Assembly: GCA_965206025.1 (NCBI GenBank)
Contig: CBDBIU010000003.1
Location: forward strand, 1-64,000
Direction of reading: 5' to 3'
DNA length: 64,000 bases
From: G963668345 sp965206025
GTDB lineage: Bacteria; Acidobacteriota; Terriglobia; Bryobacterales; UBA6623
Numbering within the stretch: the first letter of the stretch is position 1; every line of letters begins with the position of its first letter. Both the position numbers and the translations under genes were made by a program. The notes under the pieces were generated by a model, which was not told the origin of the DNA, searched no databases, and saw only the letters and a program-made list of their open reading frames with translations. Shown here in pieces: positions 16,165-24,801 of this stretch.

Positions 16165-16893
16165 CTAGTTGAAATCAAAGCGGCACTGTCGGAACAGCCG
16201 TCCGAGCGCCGTCGAGGCCTTTAGGCCGTCGCGCCGCAGCGCTTGCCATTGTCTCCATCGCCAGGGGCGCACGGCGGCTTGGGTTATGACGTGCCGGCGT
16301 GAAAATGTCCCGTCCCTTCGCCGCGCGCGGTTCCAATCAATAAGCAAAGACGCATCGGCTTCATCACTGACGGCGCGCAAGCAATAAAAGGGCAGGCCCC
16401 GGCCGACCGCTTCCGCCGCCACCGCCGAGGCTTCCATGTCTACCGCGGCTGCGCCCGTGCCCCGAAGTTGAGCCTTCTTGCCGGGATCTTGCACCACTTC
16501 GTCAATCGTCAGCAGCGTAGCCGCTCGGGGCCGCGGCTCCCCGGAGCATACGGGCAACCTTACAGCATACTCTACACGCGGGTTGAACTGTATGATACGG
16601 TGCACGATCAGAGTCGCCCCGACCTTCAATTCCGGGTCCAGCGCCCCAACGTAACCTGCCGACACCATAGCGCCCACGTCAAAATTCCGGCAAGCCAGTT
16701 CAACACCTTGGGCCGCGTTCTCGCGCCCCGGCCCGTGGGCGATCAACAGAACCCGCCGGCCGTTCAGATTCGCCCACGCGCTCCAGCGGACGCCGAACGA
16801 GAACAGCGTAAGACCGTTGCCGGGTTCTCCGAACCCGGTCAATTCGCGCCTGTCCCCGGAGACCACGAGAAGCACTCGGCGCTTGGAAGCCAC
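16165..16893 (-). CDS. hpnG: HpnG-type hopanoid nucleosidase/phosphorylase
   Basis: 242 aa nucleoside-phosphorylase-superfamily protein. Visible signatures: VLLIAHGPGRENAAQGVELA (phosphate/ribose-binding glycine region), VSAGYVGALDPELKVGATLI (SAG-type substrate loop), the purine-site motif AAAVDMEASAVAAEAV, and CLRAVSDEADAS. HpnG proteins remove adenine from adenosylhopane to give ribosylhopane. Assignment rests on superfamily motifs plus location next to shc, ispH and hpnCDE. MTA/SAH nucleosidase is the alternative, but the length and context favour HpnG. No hpnH (adenosylhopane synthase) is in the window. Confidence 0.78.
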   Translation of the reverse strand: MASKRRVLLVVSGDRRELTGFGEPGNGLTLFSFGVRWSAWANLNGRRVLLIAHGPGRENAAQGVELACRNFDVGAMVSAGYVGALDPELKVGATLIVHRIIQFNPRVEYAVRLPVCSGEPRPRAATLLTIDEVVQDPGKKAQLRGTGAAAVDMEASAVAAEAVGRGLPFYCLRAVSDEADASLLIDWNRARRRDGTFSRRHVITQAAVRPWRWRQWQALRRDGLKASTALGRLFRQCRFDFN

Positions 16894-17051
16894 TGAACAC
16901 CTTTCCGCGCAGCACTATCACCGGGCGCGTTCCCGCTCAGGCCGAGGTCGGCAGATCAACGTTTTCCCGCGACCCAGCGGCGGGTTCCAGCGGACGGAAG
17001 GGTCAGGGACGCGAATGGCGAGAGCAGAAGTCAACGGGCTGTCCACTGTCG

Positions 17052-19019
17052 TCACTGACCCCGCAACCAATCTTTGTAAGCTCCCAGCGCCATCAGCGGG
17101 AAATATTGTCCGTAAAGGTGGTATTTCAAATAGATGACCCGCGGGAACCCCGTCCCGGTCCAAGCATCTTCGTCCCACGAGCCGTCGGCGTTCTGATTCG
17201 ACAATAAGTATTGAATGCCGGCCTCTACGCTGTCGCTGTGGTAGTCTTCGACAGCGAAAAGACCCATCAGTCCCCAGGCGGTTTGCGAGGGGGCGCTTTC
17301 GCCTTCCGATTTCAAGCGGGGATCGTCATAGCTGGCACAGGTTTCGCCCCACCCGCCGTCGGCGTTCTGGATGGATCGCAGCCACTCGCCCGCACGAATG
17401 ACATAGGGCTCGCGCTCGTCCTCGCCGGCAGCGCGAAGACCACGCAGGGCAAAGCACGTCCCATAGATGTAGTTCACGCCCCAGCGGCCCGACCAGCTGC
17501 CGTCTTCCTCCTGGGTGTTCTTTAGATATTCGACGCCTCGCCAGACCGCGGCATGGTGCCTGCCGGGTCCCACTTGACACAGGGCCTCCAGCACTCGACC
17601 GGTGACGTCGGCGCAAGTCGGGTCGAGCATGGCGTTATGGTCGGCGAAGGGCAGGTAAGTCAAATATTGATTATCGTTATCGATGTCGAACCCCGCCCAG
17701 CCGCCGTCCTTGGATTGCATGCTCAGCAGCCAGGCGACCGCCCGCTGTTCGGCGGCTCGCTGGGCCTGCTGGTCTCGGGCGCGAGCGTACTGCATCGCAA
17801 GAAGGACCTTAGCGGTGTCGTCGGTGTCCGGGTAAAACTCGTTCGAGAACTCGAAGTACCAGCCTCCCGGAGCGGCCTTGTCGTTCCTCACCGACCAGTC
17901 GCCGTAGTGGCGGACCTCCTTCGTCAGCAGCCAATCGGCTGCCCGGCCGAGTGCGTCGCTGATCGCGGCGTCCGGCTCAGGGTTCGCCAATCCTAGGGCG
18001 AAGGAGCCGATGGCCGTGTCCCACACGGGCGAGAGGCAGGGCTGCACGCGAATGACATCGTCCTCCTCGACAAGCAGCTCGTCGAACTTTTCGATTTCCC
18101 TTTGCAGCAGCGGGTGGTCGAGGCCGTAGCCCAGCTCGGTGAGCGCCATAATGGAATTCATCATGGGCGGGAAAATAGCTCCCAACCCGTCGGATTTCTC
18201 CAGGCGTTCGAACATCCATTTCTTCGTCGCATTGATGGCCTTCCTGCGGGTCAGCCAAGAGCCTCTCTTGTCCCACAGCTTCAAGCCCTCGTCGACGCGC
18301 ATGAGCAGGTTGCGCCAACTGAAGAATTCCGGCTTCGGCGGTTCCCTTCCCGTGATGATCTCGCGTATCTCAAGACCGGCGGGGATCGGCCGCGACGCCC
18401 GCAGAGCGCTCAAGATGGCCAGCGGCGCTATCATCGTCCGAGTCCACGACGACATGTCATAGATGTTGAAACGCGCCTTCTCCGGCAATAAAAAAAGTTC
18501 AGGAGGAATCGTGGGAGCCTTCTCGCGATCGTAAAGCCCGAAGAAACTCAGATAGATCTTGATGTAGCTATAGGCCGCTTCGACACCACCGAGCTCGACG
18601 ATCTTTTGCTTAGCCTTTTCGAGATCCGCCTCGCACCCGGGCAAGCCCGCGACCTTGAGGGCCACGTAGGACTTCACCGAGGCGTTGGCGTGCGCGCTCC
18701 CCCCGGGGTATATCTGCCACCCGCCCCCGGGCAACTGGCGAGAAAGAATCTGGCGCGCCGCCTTGTTCACTCGGGAACGAGTCGGAGGATCCCAAGTGCC
18801 GTCGGGACCCGGGGGATAGAGCCACAATTGCAGCAGAATATAGTCAGCCTGCAGGGTCGTGTCGGCTTCCAATTCGGCCACCCAGTAGCCCTCGGGAGCT
18901 TGCAGGGAGAGCAAGTGGCGGCTGGCCCCGTGGATGGCCTCCTCGACCCGCGGCAAAGGCCGGGCCGGGGCGCGAGAAACGGCAGTGGCGGCGAGGGTGG
19001 CGCGATTGGCACGCGTCAT
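17052..19019 (-). CDS. shc: squalene-hopene cyclase
   Basis: 655 aa, normal family length. It cyclises squalene to hopene/diplopterol at the membrane. The catalytic acid motif is DTDDTA (about residues 398-403). Several QW repeats are visible: GGWQIYPGG, SMQSKDGGWAGFDIDN, NTQEEDGSWSGRWG, SIQNADGGWGETCASYDD and SNQNADGSWDEDAWTG. The N-terminal segment HLLSLQAPEGYWVAELEAD is characteristic. Its ATG overlaps the ispH stop by 4 bp. hpnG follows after 158 bp, probably in the same transcript. Confidence 0.96.
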   Translation of the reverse strand: MTRANRATLAATAVSRAPARPLPRVEEAIHGASRHLLSLQAPEGYWVAELEADTTLQADYILLQLWLYPPGPDGTWDPPTRSRVNKAARQILSRQLPGGGWQIYPGGSAHANASVKSYVALKVAGLPGCEADLEKAKQKIVELGGVEAAYSYIKIYLSFFGLYDREKAPTIPPELFLLPEKARFNIYDMSSWTRTMIAPLAILSALRASRPIPAGLEIREIITGREPPKPEFFSWRNLLMRVDEGLKLWDKRGSWLTRRKAINATKKWMFERLEKSDGLGAIFPPMMNSIMALTELGYGLDHPLLQREIEKFDELLVEEDDVIRVQPCLSPVWDTAIGSFALGLANPEPDAAISDALGRAADWLLTKEVRHYGDWSVRNDKAAPGGWYFEFSNEFYPDTDDTAKVLLAMQYARARDQQAQRAAEQRAVAWLLSMQSKDGGWAGFDIDNDNQYLTYLPFADHNAMLDPTCADVTGRVLEALCQVGPGRHHAAVWRGVEYLKNTQEEDGSWSGRWGVNYIYGTCFALRGLRAAGEDEREPYVIRAGEWLRSIQNADGGWGETCASYDDPRLKSEGESAPSQTAWGLMGLFAVEDYHSDSVEAGIQYLLSNQNADGSWDEDAWTGTGFPRVIYLKYHLYGQYFPLMALGAYKDWLRGQ

Positions 19020-20020
19020 AGGTTGGCGATCTGTTTCAGTTCACCTTCGTAGGGGCCCAGCTCCGGCGGAAGGGAGAATTTTACGTCCTCTTCAATGACT
19101 TCGACCTCTTCCACCCGGGCAAAGCCGAATCGAGAAAGGTGACGAGTTACGCGCCGCACTAAAGATTCGGGTGCGGAAGCTCCGGCGGTCACGGCAACGG
19201 TCTTGACGTCCGCGAACCAGCCGGCATGCAGATCGATCTCATCGTCGATCAGATAGCCGGGGGCGCCCAGATTCTCTCCCACCTCGACCAGGCGGCGTGA
19301 GTTGGAACTGTTTTGCGATCCGACGACGAGCAGCAAGTCACAACGCGGCGCGACCCGCTTGACCGCCTGTTGACGATTCTCGGTGGCGTAACAGATGTCT
19401 TGGGCTGGGGGACCTTCCATGTTCGCAAAGCGTTTCTTCAGTTCAGTAATGATAACGTTCGCTTCGTCCAGACTCAAGGTGGTTTGCGTCAGATAGCAAA
19501 CTTTCTCCGAATCAGGCACTTGAACCGTCCGCGCTTCCTGGGCCGTGGAGACGACAATAGTTCGCTCCGGGGCTTCACCCATCGTGCCGATCACCTCGTC
19601 GTGGTCGCGGTGGCCGATCAACAGAATCGTCCCTCCCTGGCGCGCGAAGCGGACGGCCTCCAAGTGTACTTTCGTGACCAGGGGGCAGGTTGCATCGATG
19701 ACCTCCAACCCGCGCTCGCTCGCCTCTCGCCGTACCTCCGGGGCTACACCGTGCGCGCTGTAGACCGCGCGGCCCCCGGCGGGCACCTCGCTCAGCTCGT
19801 CGACAAAAATGGCTCCCCGGGTCGCCAAATCTTCTACCACATGACGGTTGTGGACGATTTCCTTGCGCACATAGACCGGGGGCCCGTACACCTTGAGCGC
19901 CAACTCCACGATATCGATAGCTCGGACGACCCCGGCGCAAAAACCGCGGGGCTTGAGCAAGAGGATGACCTTTTCCTCGCTCCCCGTTACCGATCCGGTT
20001 TGGGTATCGTGTTCGGACAT
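19016..20020 (-). CDS. ispH: 4-hydroxy-3-methylbut-2-enyl diphosphate reductase
   Basis: 334 aa. The last enzyme of the MEP isoprenoid pathway; its [4Fe-4S] cluster reduces HMBPP to IPP and DMAPP. The three cluster cysteines are in PRGFCAGVVRAID, IDATCPLVTKVH and QDICYATENRQQAV. Substrate-binding histidines lie in EIVHNRHVV and YSAHGVAPEV. Overlap with shc places isoprenoid precursor supply and hopanoid cyclisation under common control, an arrangement often seen in hopanoid loci. A single ispH for the whole cell is plausible but cannot be confirmed here. Confidence 0.95.
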   Translation of the reverse strand: MSEHDTQTGSVTGSEEKVILLLKPRGFCAGVVRAIDIVELALKVYGPPVYVRKEIVHNRHVVEDLATRGAIFVDELSEVPAGGRAVYSAHGVAPEVRREASERGLEVIDATCPLVTKVHLEAVRFARQGGTILLIGHRDHDEVIGTMGEAPERTIVVSTAQEARTVQVPDSEKVCYLTQTTLSLDEANVIITELKKRFANMEGPPAQDICYATENRQQAVKRVAPRCDLLLVVGSQNSSNSRRLVEVGENLGAPGYLIDDEIDLHAGWFADVKTVAVTAGASAPESLVRRVTRHLSRFGFARVEEVEVIEEDVKFSLPPELGPYEGELKQIANL

Positions 20021-20129
20021 AAGCTAACCGCCTCGGGTTTCGACCGGATGGCCGAGGTCGCGGCGAACACCAAGTATATCAAGGCTTCCACTTCCAGAAT
20101 AGGCCAATGGCCGGGTCCCGAGCGACCCC

Positions 20130-21713
20130 CTACTGCCCGACTGGTTCTCCGACCGTTCGACCTTCCGAGGATGCCTCGCCCCCCCGCCGCCGCAACTCGA
20201 GCACCTGATAGTGATGGGTTGGCGGGTTGTTGTCGCCCAACAGCCGCGCGGCGACCCGATCGAGCGGCGAATAAGGCAGGAACAGATGACGCCGGCCGTC
20301 ATAGGCGGCGGCCAGCTCCGCCTCCAGCCTTTTGTGCAAGGAATCAGGCGAGATGTCGTGAGTATTGCGCAGATACCAGATCCTCTGCGGCCGATCGCGC
20401 CGAACGCGCTGGCGCGCTCTTCCCACAGACTTCTTTCCATGGATCGGAAGCGGGGAGAAGCAGTCGCCGAGCGTCGCCAGGAAGGGTTGGGGGTCGCTGT
20501 TCCAGCGATCCACCAAGATCAAGGCAGTCTCGGCTCCCGGCTGGTCTTCCAGATACGCCGCCATCTCTTCAAACGGCAGTAAGTACCCCTTGTTGAGAAA
20601 GTCGGCTTTGTGGGAGTAACTCCACAGCGAGCTCATTCCGACAAGCAAGACAGCGCTGCAAACAGCCAAGCCCAGTCGCGGCTCCCGTTCTTTCCCGCGC
20701 ACGAGCAAGAGAAGGTAAAACGGCAGGAGAAATAACAGACGCGCCGGTGTAAAGGGCACGCTCACCCAGGCCGTGGCGCCCCCATAGGCAATCGCGGCGG
20801 AGATTCCCACGACAACCGGCCATCCAGGAGAGCTTTTCGCCCCACGCCAAACGAGCCAACCCACGAGGGGACCGATCAACAGCCCCGCCCCAAGAGCCCA
20901 AACGGAGATCGACTCCCCGTAAGTGAAAGAGACAAAGCTGAAAGCCAAAGGCAAGACCGCTCCAACGGCGGCATTTTCCACCGGCGAGTACGATTCCATC
21001 GTAAGCACACGGGCCACGGCGGCCCTCAGAACGGGCAGCCACGGCGCGTAGAGCAGCGCCAGCAACAGGTTGGAAGCCGCTAGCGCCGCCAGTACGCGCC
21101 ATCTCCGATGTCGCAGGCAGCGTGCCGCCAGCAACACGTTCACGGCTCCGACGATCGCCAACCCGGGCAGGTAGTGGGTGTACAAGAGCAACGCCGCGAC
21201 CGCCGTATAGCGGACCGTCAGCCTCTTCCGCATCGGTTCTCTGGTCCACTGCACCGCCAGCCACAAGAGCAGACAGCTCAAGAACAATTGCAGGCTGTAG
21301 GAACGCGCCATGCGCGAGTACAAGACCAGGGCGGGGGAAAGGCTCCACAGGGCCAAAAACCACACTTTCCCGGACCGGCTACTGTTGCCGAGCCACAGAA
21401 AAGCAATCAGGACCGTGGACAGCAGGGCCCAAACTACCGAAAGCGCGCGCACCTGCGTCAGGAGTGAGCCGGGCCAGGGCAGCGCGACCCAGGCTTTAGT
21501 CAGGAAATAGTAGAGCGGAGGGTGGATATCGGCCGCCAGAGCACGGGGGATTTCGCTCCACGGCCGGGCGACCACGTTCAGGGTAAACTGCTCGTCACCC
21601 CAAACCGGAAGCAGGTCGATGCGGTAGAAAAGCAGCCCCGCCTGCAACAACAAAAAAAAAGGAAGCGGCCGGCGAAGCACCACCTCGCCGAGCCCCGCGA
21701 AGCGACTCATCAA
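20130..21713 (-). CDS. ArnT/PMT-type glycosyltransferase (GT39 family), membrane
   Basis: 527 aa integral membrane protein with about 10-12 hydrophobic segments. The N-terminal luminal/periplasmic loop carries the acidic catalytic-type motif LLPVWGDEQFTLN, followed by DIHPPLYYFLTKAW. Both are signatures of the PMT_2/ArnT family, which uses polyprenyl-phosphate sugars to modify lipid A, proteins or other surface acceptors. The C-terminal ~150 residues are soluble. It lies 51 bp downstream of a nucleotide-sugar epimerase gene, suggesting a shared pathway, and upstream of ispH by 109 bp. The acceptor is unknown; a hopanoid-glycoside role is speculative. Confidence 0.8.
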   Translation of the reverse strand: MMSRFAGLGEVVLRRPLPFFLLLQAGLLFYRIDLLPVWGDEQFTLNVVARPWSEIPRALAADIHPPLYYFLTKAWVALPWPGSLLTQVRALSVVWALLSTVLIAFLWLGNSSRSGKVWFLALWSLSPALVLYSRMARSYSLQLFLSCLLLWLAVQWTREPMRKRLTVRYTAVAALLLYTHYLPGLAIVGAVNVLLAARCLRHRRWRVLAALAASNLLLALLYAPWLPVLRAAVARVLTMESYSPVENAAVGAVLPLAFSFVSFTYGESISVWALGAGLLIGPLVGWLVWRGAKSSPGWPVVVGISAAIAYGGATAWVSVPFTPARLLFLLPFYLLLLVRGKEREPRLGLAVCSAVLLVGMSSLWSYSHKADFLNKGYLLPFEEMAAYLEDQPGAETALILVDRWNSDPQPFLATLGDCFSPLPIHGKKSVGRARQRVRRDRPQRIWYLRNTHDISPDSLHKRLEAELAAAYDGRRHLFLPYSPLDRVAARLLGDNNPPTHHYQVLELRRRGGEASSEGRTVGEPVGQ

Positions 21714-21764
21714 AGCCCAGCTTTCATCTCGGCAAGCATGGTGCGATCTGTCACGCTGCGTTTT

Positions 21765-22706
21765 CTATCGGCTCTGGCGGTACCACTGCAGCGTACGCCT
21801 AAGCCCTTCTTCGAAGCTCACCCGCGGCTCATAGCCCAGGTCCCGGCGGGTGGCGGTCAAGTCAGCTTGGGAATGCTTCACGTCCCCCCGACGAGGCGGC
21901 CCGTAGGTGGGCGGGATCTCGACATTCTCGATCTTCTCGAGAACGGCCCACACCTCATTGAGAGTGTGCCGGCTGCCCGTCCCGCCGTTGTAAACGTTTC
22001 CCGGAGCGCGGGGAGAATCCGCGGCCAGCAGATTTAGCCGCACGATGTCATCCACGAACGTGAAGTCCCGCGACTGCTCGCCGTCACCGAAGATCGTCGG
22101 GGCGCGACGCTCGAAAACGGCGGCGCAGAAAAGCGACAAGACCCCGGAATAGGGCGACGACGGATCTTGGCGCGGCCCAAACACGTTGAAATAGCGCAGC
22201 GAAACCGTCTCGACACCATGAACCTGCCAAAAAATCCGGGCGTAATATTCGCCAACCAGCTTCTGAACGGCGTAGGGTGAGCGGGGGCTGGGCCGCATCG
22301 ATTCTTTTTTTGGCAGATCGGGCTGATCGCCGTACGCGGAGGAGGACGCCGCGTAGACAACACGCCGGACCCCGCTCTCTTGGGCTGCTCGGAACACGTT
22401 GAACGTCCCATTCACGTTGACATCGTGGGTGAGATCGGGCTCCTCGATCGACCGCGGAACCGACGGGATCGCCGCCTGATGAAACACAACGTCCACGCCC
22501 TGAAAAAGACCCTTCATCGCCCCGAGGTCGCGGGTGTCGGCGAGATGGAATTCAATCGAGTCACGGACTTCGGAAAGATTAGCCTCGCCGCCAGTCAGTA
22601 GATTGTCCACCACGACAACCCGCTCTACGTCTTCCCGGGACAACAAACCTCGCACCAGCGCCGATCCGATAAACCCGGCCCCGCCAGTGACTAGAGCGCT
22701 CTTCAT
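21765..22706 (-). CDS. NAD-dependent nucleotide-sugar epimerase/dehydratase (extended SDR)
   Basis: 313 aa. Rossmann motif ALVTGGAGFIGSALVRGLL; active-site serine region YAASSSAYGDQPDLPK; catalytic YXXXK in SPYAVQKLVGEYY; family signature LRYFNVFGPRQDPSSPYSGV. This matches UDP-glucose/UDP-GlcNAc 4-epimerase-like enzymes (GalE/WbpP type) that interconvert cytoplasmic UDP-sugars. It is transcribed with the downstream membrane glycosyltransferase. Precise sugar specificity cannot be decided from motifs. Confidence 0.85.
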   Translation of the reverse strand: MKSALVTGGAGFIGSALVRGLLSREDVERVVVVDNLLTGGEANLSEVRDSIEFHLADTRDLGAMKGLFQGVDVVFHQAAIPSVPRSIEEPDLTHDVNVNGTFNVFRAAQESGVRRVVYAASSSAYGDQPDLPKKESMRPSPRSPYAVQKLVGEYYARIFWQVHGVETVSLRYFNVFGPRQDPSSPYSGVLSLFCAAVFERRAPTIFGDGEQSRDFTFVDDIVRLNLLAADSPRAPGNVYNGGTGSRHTLNEVWAVLEKIENVEIPPTYGPPRRGDVKHSQADLTATRRDLGYEPRVSFEEGLRRTLQWYRQSR

Positions 22707-22894
22707 GTCTCGTCATGCGGCCCGCGCCGGCCCTCTTACTCTATCGGAGTTGCGGAAAATGAGCCTAGCCCTCGGTTCCGTAGGTGCGCTATGATGCTAC
22801 TCGCCAATCGGCCGTTGCTTGTGGTTTGAACGTAACGTCGTCGAGTCAGCGCGAGGCGCTCGCGAGCAAAGACCCGGTTTGGCGGGAGGCTCCT

Positions 22895-24778
22895 ATGAAT
22901 CGTCTCTTCGCGCGGCGGTCTCTTCAAACCTTTTGCGTGATTACGGGCTTGGGCATCCAGCCGTTACAAGCCTCCGAGTGGCCAAGCTTCCGCGGTCCGA
23001 ACGGCTCGGGCGTTTCCGAAGCGCGGGATCTGCCGGTTGAGTTCGGACCGGACCGAAATGTCCTCTGGAAGGTAGCCGTTCCCGAGGGCAAGTCGTCGCC
23101 CATTCTGGCCGGCGAGCGAATTTTTTTGACCGCTCACGAGGGCGACCAACGGCTGGTTCTGGCCTTCGACAGCCGGACAGGACACTTGCTGTGGCGACAG
23201 GCTGTCGTTAAACGGCACGAGGAATCTCGGAATGAACGGAATGGCCCGGCCTCGCCCAGCCCGGTTACTGATGGGGAGAACGTTTATGCGTTCTTTTCCG
23301 ATTCCGGATTGATTTCCTACAGCCGGGACGGCAAAGAGCGCTGGAGCGTTCCGCTGGGGCCTTTTGACACCGAGCACGGGGCGTCGGTATCACCGATTCT
23401 GTACCGGGGAAGCGTTGTACTCCTAGCGGACCAGATTCAGGATTCCTACCTGGCCGCCTTCGATTCGGCCGACGGCAGCTTGAAGTGGAAGACCGAGCGC
23501 CCGAGCCTCCTGGGTGCGTATTCGACACCCATCGTCCATGAGCCGGACAAGGGTCCAGCGCAAATCATCGCCGCTTCACCGGCAGAGATCGTCGGCTATT
23601 CCGCCCAGACGGGCAAGAAGCTGTGGTGGGTAAGCGGCCTGGCCTATCAGCCTCGCTCGTTACCCGTCCTTGGCCGCGACGCCGTCTACGTCAACGTCGG
23701 TGGTTTTGGTGGAGGTTCGGGTCCACCCTTCGAGCGAGTGGCTGAAGAGCTGGACAAGAATAAGGACGGCAAGATCGCCTTGGACGAGTTGCCTCGGAAT
23801 CCAGGGAATCGCTTCATGCCGGCCATGCTTCGTCGCTGGGGCGGCGAAGACGCTGCGGTAGACGCAGGCGAGTGGCAGCAGGCCCAGAACTCCCTTTCTG
23901 CCTCAAGGTCTTTGTTGGCCGTTCGTCTGGGTGGCCGGGGTGACCTGACAGAAACAAATGTGCGCTGGCGTTTGAGCAAATTCCTCCCGAACGTCCCGTC
24001 ACCCCTGCTTTACGAAGGCGTCCTCTACTTGTTCAAAGACGGGGGAATCGTCACGGCTGTCGATCCCTCGACGGGTAAAGTCTTAAAACAGGGACGAATC
24101 CGTGACGCGATCGATAAGTATTTTTCGTCGCCCGTGGCGGCCGACGGGAAAATCTTTGTCGCCAGCGAGACCGGCAAGGTCGCCGTTCTGAAAGCCGGCC
24201 CCGGCGGGGAGGTGCTGGCCGTCAACAACATAGGTGAGGGCTGCTATGCGACCCCCGCACTTGCCGACGGTCGCATTTACCTGCGAACTCGCACAACCTT
24301 GTACTGCTTCCGGGAAAACGATTTGGTATCGCGTGTTCGGCAAGGTGATGCCGAGGCGGTTAAGACCCTGCTAGCCCGGGGGGACGTTCGGGCGGAATCG
24401 CTCGCTTCCGCGCTCTCGGTGGCGACCAAAAACAACCAAGTGGCGGTTGCCGACCTACTGCGGGGGGCGGGGGCGACTCTTGCCGACACCCGGACAAACG
24501 AAAGTGGATTCTCTCTTGAGGTGCTCAATCGATACGTAGGCGAATACCAAACCGAGCAAGGCTGGGAAAGCAGTATTGTCCTCGAAGATGGGATCCTGCT
24601 TCTCAAACGCTGGGGTCAGGAGTCGAGGTTGAACCCGATTGACGAAAAGACATTCCGGGTTGATGAGCGAGTCCCAATGACCGTCACGTTCGAGTTCGAG
24701 GGCGATCTAGTGGCGGGTTTTACAAGCGCCAGCAAGGAGACAACGTTGGCCTTCAAGAAGGTAGAGCCGAAGGAGTGA
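22895..24778 (+). CDS. secreted PQQ-like beta-propeller protein with EF-hand and repeat C-terminus
   Basis: 627 aa from the ATG at 22895, preceded by GGGAGG (22884-22889); a longer frame from 22784 adds 37 residues before a good signal peptide (LFARRSLQTF ... LQASEW). The first two thirds form a PQQ_2-type propeller with outer strands such as LLWRQAVV, LKWKTERPS and KLWWVSGLAY. Inside it lies an EF-hand loop DKNKDGKIALDE. Near the C-terminus are ankyrin-like helices (DAEAVKTLLARGDVRA, NNQVAVADLLRGAGA) and a final beta domain. No catalytic PQQ ligand is evident, so a scaffold or binding role is more likely than dehydrogenase activity. The next gene follows after 23 bp. Confidence 0.75.
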   Translation: MNRLFARRSLQTFCVITGLGIQPLQASEWPSFRGPNGSGVSEARDLPVEFGPDRNVLWKVAVPEGKSSPILAGERIFLTAHEGDQRLVLAFDSRTGHLLWRQAVVKRHEESRNERNGPASPSPVTDGENVYAFFSDSGLISYSRDGKERWSVPLGPFDTEHGASVSPILYRGSVVLLADQIQDSYLAAFDSADGSLKWKTERPSLLGAYSTPIVHEPDKGPAQIIAASPAEIVGYSAQTGKKLWWVSGLAYQPRSLPVLGRDAVYVNVGGFGGGSGPPFERVAEELDKNKDGKIALDELPRNPGNRFMPAMLRRWGGEDAAVDAGEWQQAQNSLSASRSLLAVRLGGRGDLTETNVRWRLSKFLPNVPSPLLYEGVLYLFKDGGIVTAVDPSTGKVLKQGRIRDAIDKYFSSPVAADGKIFVASETGKVAVLKAGPGGEVLAVNNIGEGCYATPALADGRIYLRTRTTLYCFRENDLVSRVRQGDAEAVKTLLARGDVRAESLASALSVATKNNQVAVADLLRGAGATLADTRTNESGFSLEVLNRYVGEYQTEQGWESSIVLEDGILLLKRWGQESRLNPIDEKTFRVDERVPMTVTFEFEGDLVAGFTSASKETTLAFKKVEPKE

Positions 24779-24801
24779 TGACAAACGGCAGGAGAAACCA
24801 C

